Below, in pieces: positions 55,045 to 64,000 of a DNA stretch of 64,000 nucleotides. The notes beneath the pieces were generated by a model that saw only the letters and a list, made by a program, of their open reading frames with translations, searched no databases and was not told the DNA's origin. Made by a program: the position numbers and the translations under genes. The first letter of the stretch is position 1; each line of letters opens with the position of its first letter. This DNA is from Camellia lanceoleosa (lineage: Eukaryota > Streptophyta > Magnoliopsida > Ericales > Theaceae), in contig CM045770.1 in NCBI GenBank assembly GCA_025200525.1, positions 117,963,429-118,027,428 on the forward strand, in the 5' to 3' direction.

Positions 55045-55388
55045 GAATAAATTACACTCATTTCGCTCGAGATTTTAAAAAAATACAATTAACTCTACAT
55101 TTTAAACACAATTACATGGATTTCTTTTAAAATTTTAATTTGCATAACAGTGAAACGCTTTTTTTTATCAATAATCCGTTAAGTGTGTTAAATATATATA
55201 TATATATATATGTTGTCATCTCTTATATACTAAAATATATATTTATCTTTCTTATTTTAGTGTTTGCCTATTATCTTAATTAGTTTTAATCACTTTAATC
55301 TTACTAAAACAGAGGTCAGTGAAATTATGTTAAAAGTATGGGATTAATTATATTTTTTTTAAACCTCTTGTAATTTACTCTTTTTTAA
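55045..55388. repeat. MITE, family L
   Basis: Ends 'ataaattacactcattt' and, inverted, 'gtaaattacaagaggttt' enclose about 340 bp with 'tttttttatcaataatccg' in the middle and 'attatgttaaaagtatgggatt' near the right end. A diverged copy is at 57716-58046. Interior includes an (AT)n run. Confidence 0.55.
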
Positions 55389-55975
55389 TTATAAAATTTG
55401 ATTTTTTTTTTATTTTTTGGTTTCGTTTCTAGAGGCAGTTTGGCAACATAGATTTTTAGCCAAAAAATCAGTATAAGTTATCAAATCATTCTCTTTATTT
55501 TTTATACGTTTGTTCATAAAAAATCAAAAAATTATTAAAACAGTCAATTTCCAAATAAGTTCTTAATATATATATTTTTAAAATTTGACTCAAATATCTT
55601 TAATTTTAAAATTTATCTAATCAAGATAGATAAAAAATAAAATAAAAATTTAACTCGAAGTTTAAAAAAAAAAAATTTTAAAAATCTACAAAATAAAATT
55701 AATTTTTTAGACAGACAAAATATTATGTATTTAAGGATAATCGGTGAAAAGTCTACACCAATTGAGCCATTTTTGGTCCAATGTTTGAATTTTTATTTTT
55801 TAAATTTTTCTGATAGTAAAGACATATTTGATGAAATTATTTGGTGAGAACAATAAATTATTTTTTTCAATTATATCTTCACTGTCTGACTGTGCTAGAC
55901 CACCATTATCCGTTTGTTAGAAAAGTTGCCGGCACCGAAAAGTTCGCTCGCGATAAGTGGTGGCCAATAACGGCA

Positions 55976-55976
55976 G

Positions 55977-56010
<34 letters not shown>
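55976..56010 (+). repeat. (ATG)n microsatellite
   Basis: Eleven GAT/ATG units in a row. They give a poly-Met stretch in the open frame 55841-56032, which is not a gene. Confidence 0.9.
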
Positions 56011-56013
56011 ATG

Positions 56014-56186
56014 GACAAGTAATAATGCTTGAGAGCACTAATTAGTGCTATTACTAATGATGTGGCAGTGGGTCCCACCGACAGCCACATCATTTGTTGT
56101 GCCTTTTTTTTTTTTTTTTTTTTTTGCCCTTTTCCACCTCATTAGTGGTGGGTTAGAGATACCAAATTAGTGGTATGTAGCATTGT
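56014..56186. repeat. MITE-like element with internal perfect palindrome
   Basis: The ends 'aataatgct..cactaatt' and, inverted, 'caacaatgct..ccactaatt' are similar. Inside, ATGATGTGGC (56059-56068) is perfectly inverted as GCCACATCAT about 15 bp on, around GTGGGtCCCAC. A T-run of about 22 bp follows. No clear target duplication. Confidence 0.5.
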
Positions 56187-56344
56187 TGAATAGTTGGATA
56201 GGTAGAGATAAAATTATCTCTCAAATTATTATTACCTTTTTGACTCAAAAAAATTTAAAAAAAAAAAATTGACTTATTGGTCTAAAAACTTTACAAATAG
56301 ACATCTATCTCACATTTTACATGAAATGTGTGTAATTAAAAATC

Positions 56345-56640
56345 TCTATTTGATTTCAGTTTTTAGAATTATTTTTTAGAAAATTTTACATTTTGTTTTC
56401 TATAATTTTTTTTTAATTTTCAATATTTTTTTAATATTTTGAGTAATTTTTATAATTTTTAGACACACTTAACGTAAATACACTTAAAAAGTATAATATT
56501 TGTGATTTTTTAAAAAAAAATTCATTAAATACCAAAAATACAAAAAAATAAATAAATAAAAATTTAGTATATTTTTTTGTATTTATTAATTTTTTAAAAT
56601 ATTTTTTCACAAACATCTTACTATTTAAATATATCTAAAT
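56345..56640. repeat. Diverged copy of MITE family K
   Basis: Contains 'tctatttgatttcag', 'gacacacttaacgtaaatac' and 'cttaaaaagtataatattt', the same order as 2352-2583. Confidence 0.45.
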
Positions 56641-57715
56641 AAGGTGCATCTAAAAAATAAAAAAAAAATTATTTAAAATTTTAAAAATATTAACTAAAAA
56701 TAAAAAAAATATGAAAAAAAAATTTAATTTAAAAAAAAAAACTAAATTCAAAAAAAGCAAACCAAATATTATTAAGGAAAATGATTTTTTTTTCCGAATT
56801 TTGTCCCCCCTAATCCCCCGAATGTCCAAAACGACGTCGTTTTGGGCATTCTTTTTTTTTTTTTTTTTTTCTTCTTCTTCTTCTTCCTGCAAGTGTAAGT
56901 CTGAGATAGAGGGAGAAGGAGAGGAAGAGAAAGAGAAAGAGAAAGAGGGAGAGGGAGAGAAGAGAGGTCGATCGTCGCAGCACTCCAGTCCAATCCGATC
57001 GGCGATCGATCGTCGCAGCTCGCAGATTGTTGCAATTTGTCGGCCAATCGTCTCCACCCCGCCTCCACCTCTGCCTCTGCCCCCTGTCCAACCCGGTTGA
57101 TGTTGGCTCTTCCAGTTCAGTCCTGTCCTTCTTCTTCTTCCTTCTCTTTTTTTTCTTCTTCCTTTTTTGAATTCGGGAGATTCGGAGGGCTTTCGAACTC
57201 CCTAACACGACTCTATTATTAAAACTTATTTTAGTATATATCATAAGAATAAAGGTTGAGACCCCCTTTGGGATCATCACTTTCACCCTCTTTAGTTTTG
57301 ATTAGTCAATTTTTTTTTTTTTTTTCATTATCATCCAATCTCCAACTTTCATGTGTATTAAAAAATTGTGGAATGAATGTTTTAAAGGAGTCTAAATCAA
57401 TGGCCATGTCCTAATACCGAGCTGTTGTTAAAACCAGTCTAGCTTCTATGATGTTGGCTACAACAATCAAGTCGATCAGGAAATCTGACACGTGTCTTAA
57501 CATGAGCATATTGTCTACGACATGTGTTTTAAGAGATAATTGGATTTTGTGATGTGTGACTCCTTTGAACTTATCCAAATCGACGTGTCAGATATATTTT
57601 AATAATTATTTAGCATATATTGAACTCGAATGTAAATAGTTTTTTTTATAAAAAGAGTGAAATTTAAATATTAAGGCATTGGTTTAAAAGTTAATTTAAA
57701 AATATAAATAAGGAT
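56641..57715. other. Low-complexity block around a CCAAAACGACGTCGTTTTGG palindrome, then spacer
   Basis: The palindrome at 56826-56845 is followed by a T-run of about 20 bp, CTT repeats and a long GA-rich stretch, then a GC-richer part (56970-57130). Several overlapping open frames on both strands (56650-57286) come from these homopurine/homopyrimidine runs and carry no domain. The palindrome plus pyrimidine-tract layout is shared with the inner TIR edges of the MULE at 53280-54391. Confidence 0.45.
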
Positions 57716-58046
57716 AAAGTACACTCTCCTCTTTTAATATTTAGAAAAATATATATTTAATTTTGATATAATTACATTAAATTTTCTTAAAATTTTAATT
57801 AACATAACAATTGAATTTTTTTCATCAATAATTTGTTAATTATATGAATAAAAAATAATATTATTATATATTTTTAATTAAAATATACATTTATTTTTAT
57901 TTATTTGAGTGTCTTCTTCCCATTTGTATTAATTTCAATCACTTCAATCATACTAAAAAACATATCATGATAATTATATCAATAGTATAAGAATAATTGT
58001 ATTTTATTTTTTTTAAATTCAGGACAGGTGATTGTAATTATCCTAA
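57716..58046. repeat. Diverged copy of MITE family L
   Basis: 'aaagtacactctcctcttt', 'ttttcatcaataatttgtt', 'catatcatgataattatat' and the right end 'gtgattgtaattatcct' follow the order of 55045-55388. Confidence 0.45.
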
Positions 58047-58240
58047 AAATAAACTTATAATTTTAATTAGAATCATTATTTTTTTTTAGAAGGATTAGAA
58101 TCGTCATTATGATAATATATTAGATTAATCACGTTCACATCATATATATATATATATATATATATGTATAATAATTATTTTTCATAATGTAATTTTTTTA
58201 CTAAAGTTTTTTTTAGTAAAGTTAGAACGCTAACTTATAT

Positions 58241-58392
58241 AGGAGTCATTTTAGGAAGCTGATAAAAAGTTAACTTTCAATTTTTTACTCATTTTCACAT
58301 CACCTCTCACATAACTTACTCATAAAAAGGCAAAAGAAATTAAAAAAATCAAAAAGTCATCTTTTTACTAACTTTCTAAAACACCACATACT
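58241..58392. repeat. Hairpin MITE
   Basis: Left arm 'agtcattttaggaagctgat' plus 'aaaaagttaactttcaattt' is mirrored by 'gtggtgttttagaaagttag' plus 'taaaaagatgactttttgat' on the minus strand from 58392. It lies against the next repeat. Confidence 0.5.
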
Positions 58393-58783
58393 CTTCGTTT
58401 GACAAAAAAAAGATTTTAGTTACTTTTTTAGATTAAATTTTTTTTTTAATCTTAGAACTAAAAAGTTCATTTGGCAAAAAAAATTTAATTATTTTTATTT
58501 TTGTGAGAAAAAAAGTGAAATAATTATAATTTAAATGAAATACTTTATCTTACTATTAATTTATTAGTCAAGTTTATTTTTTATATTTTTTTAATCCCAA
58601 TCAACTAGTTTGGGAAGATTGAAAAAAGACAAAAAGTCAAAAAGTCACTATCCTATTTAAGTCACATCATCTTATTTAAGTCACATCACCTCTCTAACAC
58701 ATCATTTTAAACTCAACCTAAACCCAACTCATATTTCATAAAAAGTCAAAAAATACACTTATTTAGTCTTCCCAAACGAAGCC
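58393..58783. repeat. Repeat with inverted TTCGTTTG ends
   Basis: 'ttcgtttgac' at the left and 'cccaaacgaa' at the right delimit about 390 bp rich in 'aaaaagtcaaaaagt'. Part of it resembles 47515-47735. Element class not determined. Confidence 0.35.
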
Positions 58784-60770
58784 GTGCTAACAAATATTAC
58801 CAATTAAGATACCACACATGAATAATTACTGAATATTTATTAGTGTATTAGTTAATATTTATAACATTATTAAAATATTTTTTATATAAAAAAATTTTTA
58901 ATTACACCAAATAGTACTACAACACGTATACTCCACTCTGAAAAATAATTTAATATTCTACATGCCCTACGTGGCATGTAATTTAGGATATACACATGAT
59001 TAAAACATGTACCTAATACAAGTGAGAAGAAAATATAAAAATAAAAATAAGGCTAAGTTTGAGAACTTGTAAAAAAGTCAAAAAATTAAAAAGTTAAAAA
59101 ATTAACACTATTCATCAAATGTCAACAATTACGGCTGCACAACTTCCAATTCGAATTTTTTCTTACAAATCAATTTTTATAATTTTTTATTATACATTTT
59201 TCTATAAAAAGTCAAAAAGTTAACTCAAACATCTATATTTTTAACCTCAATTTTTTAGTCTAAAAAGACAAAAAGTACACTTATTTAGGACACCCCAAAA
59301 GTGTTCTAAATAAATTACACTACTGCCTTTTGGAGTTTGAAGCGCCTAGGTTTTAAGGGCGGTCAAAATGAGGTATCTACAGGTATTTAGTAGCACTTTT
59401 ATATTTTATTTTATTTTTATCGATAATACAAAAGTGGAAGATTTATTAAGAAATCATTTTTCAAGTACTTATATCCTAATTAATCCATAACATATTCTTA
59501 TATTCTAATAAATCTTGTTATTTAGATATTTAATCTGCTAAATCTTAATTTTCATATTTAAGATATTTTATAGACAATTTTACACTTAAAAATATTTTTT
59601 TGAATGTTTAGTAATTTAGTGATGTGAACATTTATATTTTACAGTATGAATATTCATATTGACGTGTAAATATCCATATCACTGAGCATTCATACTGTTA
59701 ATGTGAATATTATTATTATGTGTATTTTGGTAACTATGTTACTCATAAGACATATTGAAATATAAAAAATAATTTGAATCAAGTAAAATATAAGTAGATA
59801 AAAAGAAATTTATAAATAAATGGTCCAAAAAAATATAGTGCATATCAGTTTCAATGTATATTTTCAATGATGAAATATTACGCTGTACAATCTTTTGAAT
59901 CTTCAGCAAAAGAATTCGATTTCAAACTTTAAAACCTAAACCTTGCATCTCATTTTGACCAAAATCTTATTTTTGTTAACCTGACGACTTAGAGAATAGT
60001 TGGCCAACAGATGGCCAGCAAGCCATTTTTATTGGGTCGGCCATACATCCTCTTGGCCAGATGGCCATGTTTAGCGTAGAAGATATTTTGCAGCAGTAAA
60101 CTACTCCCATGCACAGGATTTGGACCAGCTGTCTTTTTTTGAGATATTTCCGATGTGAGAAGCTGAAATTTTATAAATACTGCACCCCACTCATGATTTG
60201 GGGTCAGAAAAAATTGCCAAAAGCCTAAAGCTTGTACAACACACTTCTCTACCCTCTTTGAATATAGATACATAATAGATATACCATATAAGCTTAAACT
60301 TAAAACTTTTTGTTGAGGTTTTTTAACACAATTTCGAATACTTGAGAGTGTTTAGAGTAAAGTTTGTTAACTAAGAAGATTTTCCTCTCTTTCAAAAGGT
60401 GAACTTTGAACTTTTTTTTTTTTTTTAATCACCTTTTCTCTCTTTTTTTTTGTCTTTACATATTGATTTCAGAGTTATTTTAAGCTTAAAATGTGATTAA
60501 AACTTTATTAAAAGTGGAAGAGCTAGCCACCCTTTTATTGGCTAGCTCACTAATTGTGCACCCTTTGTTTTCTTTCACTTTTTTTCACTTTCTTTTCATT
60601 TCATTTGGTTAAATTTCAGCACTTTTAGCACTGTTTTAGATTGGTTTTGTTTGATATGAATTGAATATGGGCTTATAAAAGGGCCTTTGTCCTTCTCGTT
60701 ACATGTGCTCTTACTTTCTATGCTTTGAATATCATATTTTTATTGTTGTAAGTCCTCCAGGATTTGGTGT
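58784..60770. other. Spacer with an isolated promoter-like site
   Basis: AT-rich to about 59980, with another 'aaaaagtcaaaaa' inverted stretch near 59070-59290. At 60160-60260 a TATA box (TTTATAAATACTGCACCCC) is followed about 70 bp on by 'aacacacttctctaccc', a plausible plant core promoter. The first ATG downstream (60193) is open for only nine codons. The minus-strand open frame 60273-59989 shows no known domain. Confidence 0.4.
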
Positions 60771-61199
60771 GTTCACTACAAAAAAATTGATGTATAGCAA
60801 TGGCCAAAACTGTCGCTAAAAGTAACAAAAAGCGTCGCTAAAAACTTAAACACTTTTACCTGCGGTTTGAATAGCGACGGCCAAGCCGCCGCTATAGACC
60901 CGTTAGGATAGGTTTACGATGACACTTTTATCAACCGCTGGTATAAATATTTCTCTTGCGACGGTTAGCATAACAACGGTTATAAAGGTCGCTATATCTC
61001 AAATTTACCCATTGCTTGATACCTTTATAGCGACGATCTGACTACTGCTACAAGATGTGCTTTTGCAACATTTTTGTCAACTGCTACTATATTTTGACTC
61101 TATTCCATCAGTTTCACACCGTCGTTATAGCCATAGAATTTTTTTGAATGTTATTTGTAGCGACGGTTATTAACTACAGTTATAGGCTACGTTTTACTT

Positions 61200-63345
61200 T
61201 TCAATTACCAATAATATATAGTTTGAAATTTTTAATGGTTTGCTAACCATTATCTCTACTTACATAATCACCATTATATATCTATAAAAGCACTATGTTA
61301 TTCTAATGGCTCAATAGTCAATAATTGTAAAGGGTAAAAGAGTTCACGTTTTCATAATCTCAAAATATCCAAAACACCTTAATTAAAAGGTTCATTACAT
61401 AAGTTTGTCGTATCAAAATAGATCAAATGTTTCTAGAAAACTAATAGTTACACCATAATCCAAAAGGTACATATAAACTTGTCACATGAGAATAGTATTC
61501 AAGTATTACTCATGTCGCCATTTTATAAAGACCTGCACGAAAAATGTTCAAATCGAGAAACGACGTCCATTTTGATGCTTTCAAATTGTCCTATTTCCTG
61601 CAATAAAAATGATTTCGATGTTGATGCTTTCATATTGTCCTGTTTCCTGCAATAAAAATGATTAAATGAGCATAAGTATCATTTTCAAGTTGAAAACCTA
61701 TAAATCACATAATACAACATAGACGAATGATTATTTGGTGGTCTTAGAGCATTATTCCATATCTCTTATCACTTAACACTCATCAAGTTCTCCAAACTTT
61801 TAATAAAACCTATTGAATCTCACAATTTTACCCAAAAAATATTATGTCTGTGAGTATGCCTAAAAAAAAGCATGTCTAAATTCCCAAGTCCAATTGGTTC
61901 AAAGAAAATGGAGCAACAGAAAATAAGTGAAAATATAATTTTTGGTATTGTTTATCATTTGTGGTTCTTGAGAATGCTAGAAACTCCAAAGAAAGTAGCT
62001 TACAATATCATTGATGGACAGAAGGGATAGAAACACAGGCTTTTTATATTCCACAACCATGAAGGGGATAGCTAGGAAGTTCTTTTGAGTGTATACCATC
62101 TTCTCTACCCAATTCACCCTCATATCTCTTTTAATTGTTCAAAGTATGTCTAACATGTTTCTTCAATAAATAACCAACATTCAAACCCCCAGCAAAGAAT
62201 TCAAAACAGTTTTTTGAAGTAACCCAACAATTTCGATTTCCAAAAATGCATGGAGAATTGCTAATTGAATAAATAAATATGCCACAATAACAACTAATCA
62301 GTTTTCAATACTGTCTCATATTTCTCATTCAACAAACAGCCCAAAAATTTAGATATAAAATTTCACATGCATACATGTTTGTCCTCTATTTGTATATATA
62401 TGTACTTGTGTCCAACTCCCTGGGATGACATAATAAAAGTTTGTTTGATTTCTACTAGCTTCATTTCAAGATAAATGTTGTCATACTATGCTACTTATAT
62501 TTGTATGTTTCAAACACAACTCATTATAAATTAGACAATCTATTCCTTAGATACTAAAGCTAATGTAGAATATAACAAATAAGCATTAGTCACTGAACCT
62601 TCATCATTATTGACAGAGGGGCCCATGTTATGCTATTTTGCCCTATGGTGCGGAAAGTTTGGGCTGACATATTGAAGTAGTGGAGGATGGTTTGGGTAAT
62701 GCTAGGTTTAGTAGAGGGGCTTCTTTAATGGTGGGCAAGCACCAAATTCAAAAAGTTGGTTCTCAAAATTTGGAAACTAATTACCTTAGCAGTGATGTGG
62801 TCAATTTGAGGGGCTAGAAATGACTGCCTATTCAATGGTAAGCAAGTAGATTGTGATGAATTAAAAGAATAACAAGTGTGTGGGCATCACTTGATACTTA
62901 GCAGCTGCAGGGAAGGGGCTGAAGATGTAGCTTGAAAATTGCTTTGGATGTTGTTGTGTAACTGCATCAACAGCAATTCAAGACAGGAGAGGGGTTGCTG
63001 GTGTGGGTTGGTGGTTATTTTGGTTGCAACCATTATTCAAACCCCTTTTAATTAACAAGAGAAAAACATACCCTAGCCTAGTAAACCCTCCCTAATTAAG
63101 AGAGAAAACAATAGTAAGTATTTGAATCAGCTAATAAGTCCAAACATTAATTAGTAGTAGCCACTAATCAAACAACCAACAACAACATCCAATGGTCTAT
63201 TTTTTTTATCGCACATTAGAGTTTGATACGCTACTGATATTAAATTTGTAATAATGACTTACTTGGAACATGAAAATAACATTAAAAAAGATGAAAATAT
63301 TGTTTTTTCTATCCCATAAACTATTTTGATAAGTGAAATACTTAC
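61200..63345. other. Element I interior, no exon recognised
   Basis: AT-rich sequence downstream of the transposase-like exons (minus direction). 'gaaatgtcctatttcctgca'-type text is duplicated around 61570-61650 ('tttcctgcaataaaaatgat' occurs twice, about 55 bp apart). A GC-richer patch at 62620-63000 shows no open frame of note. Confidence 0.4.
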
Positions 63346-63442
63346 CCCGATTAAAAGGTTGAATTTCATGACTCCCAAAAGAGGATCTCTGATGTGTTTG
63401 TGGAAAAGCCTGGTGTAGAATGCCACTAGATCCATTTGTCGC
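63346..63442 (-). CDS. Exon of the CACTA transposase-like protein (downstream exon)
   Basis: On the minus strand, after acceptor TAAATTAG, it reads ATNGSSGILHQAFPQTHQRS then SFGSHEIQPFNRG and ends at a GTAAGT donor. The phase continues directly from the exon at 63547-63938, which supports both. The Ser/Gln-rich composition is typical of the C-terminal tail of these proteins. Confidence 0.6.
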
Positions 63443-63546
63443 CTAATTTATACAATAAAATTCATATGAGTATGATAATTTTACAAAAGGATAACATATG
63501 ATAAATTAATACATCATTTAGATACATATGTTATATGTAGTTGTAC

Positions 63547-63938
63547 CTGCAAACCACCAGAACTACGTCTCTGTCTCATCAAAAATTCTACTTGCTCTTT
63601 TAAAGCATTTATTACAGTATCTTGAGCTTGCAATTGAATACCTTGAGTTTGCAACTGATCACCTTGAGTTGTTAGTTGTTCTTTCAACTCAGTTATAATG
63701 TCTTTGTCTCTCATTCTCTCTTCATCTAAAGCCATTCTTAAATGGTCACAACTATTAGACATGAAGCCATGCTTGGAAGGAGTGGGCCCAAATCCTAAAC
63801 CTCGAACATAACCATGATGCTCTTTACATTTACCCACCACTTGAGAATAAATATCATTTGGTGACCAAGATATACGTCCACTAATATTTCCTTCGGAGCT
63901 ACTTGTTTGTGAACTCATCAAATCTTCTAGTTTTTTCT
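63547..63938 (-). CDS. Exon of a plant En/Spm transposase-like protein (Transposase_24/TNPA-like)
   Basis: On the minus strand an intron end (TTATGTTTCAG at about 63949-63939) is followed by an exon encoding KKLEDLMSSQTSSSEG, RISWSPNDIYSQVVGK, VRGLGFGPTPSKHG, a helical stretch LRMALDEERMRDKDIITELK and a Gln-rich heptad-like coil (LQTQGIQLQAQDTVINAL), ending SSGGLQ at a GTACAA donor. The 'DIYSQV.G...GRVRGLGFGPTP' pattern is characteristic of the C-terminal region of plant Ptta/En/Spm transposase-family proteins (Pfam Transposase_24), which bind subterminal repeats. No stops interrupt the exon. The upstream exons lie beyond the window. Confidence 0.7.
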
Positions 63939-64000
63939 GAAACATAATTAGGGGAAAAAAAATATATGAAGAAGACAAAGAGTGAGAGTGATTATTTTCC

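Larger units (their letters stand above)
60774..64000 (-). mobile_element. Element I: CACTA transposon, left end (continues past the window)
   Basis: Starts CACTACAAAAAAATTGATG, preceded by GTT as the candidate 3-bp duplication; the right end is outside. Subterminal repeats of the type TAGCGACGG/CCGTCGCTA fill 60790-61170. Minus-strand exons at 63346-63442 and 63547-63938 encode an En/Spm transposase-like protein, so the left end shown here is downstream of that gene. This is the only CACTA element in the window with coding exons. Confidence 0.8.

Noticed and set aside
56650..57286. Several overlapping open frames up to 158 codons on both strands
   Set aside because: They consist of poly-Lys, poly-Ser or poly-Phe runs produced by GA/CT and T tracts, with no domain and no splice logic.

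Overview
The window is a transposon-rich stretch of a dicot plant chromosome, probably from a woody rosid. The evidence is AT-rich spacers, many MITEs, chromovirus-type (Tekay/Del-like) Ty3/gypsy retrotransposons primed by initiator tRNA-Met, En/Spm (CACTA) and Mutator-like DNA transposons, and one recognisable plant gene. The species cannot be fixed from the sequence alone.

The only host gene supported is a MED26-like Mediator subunit on the minus strand (1-354), starting at 354 and running off the left edge, with its leader and promoter to its right. From about 1.0 to 6.2 kb is spacer with several MITE-like inverted repeats.

Positions 6180-40548 are one old Ty3/gypsy element, here called A, of about 12 kb before it was interrupted. 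Its 5-bp target duplication (GCTTA/ACTTA) is still visible. Four later insertions have split it. Element B (6261-12854, minus) is a second Ty3/gypsy copy sitting in A's 5' LTR. Element C (15277-22831) is a CACTA transposon inside A's gag, with TSD AGA. Element D (28674-31291) is a solo LTR in A's 3' LTR. Element E (31802-40490) is a non-coding two-LTR element (LARD-like) near the end of A's 3' LTR, with TSD TCAAG. All gag-pol reading frames of A and B are broken.

The most interesting object is C. No transposase was found in it. It carries pieces of several unrelated host genes with exon/intron junctions still readable: a continuous ~200-codon piece of NRPE1 (largest subunit of RNA polymerase V, the RNA-directed DNA methylation polymerase) spanning the DFDGD metal site; an exon resembling the mitochondrial calcium uniporter; exons resembling ribosomal protein L25 and a DUF726/TMCO4 protein; and four frame-compatible exons of an unidentified gene. 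It looks like a Pack-type CACTA element that has acquired part of the machinery that silences transposons.

Right of A is spacer, then a solo LTR (F, 42987-46471) with another solo LTR (G, 45479-46264, TSD ATAAC) inside it. After more spacer come a 1.2-kb non-autonomous CACTA element (50123-51350), a Mutator-like element with a perfect 9-bp TSD (53280-54391), a run of MITEs and microsatellites (54.4-58.8 kb), and the left end of a third CACTA element (60774 to beyond 64000). That last element carries minus-strand exons of a plant En/Spm transposase-like protein and could be coding-competent outside the window.
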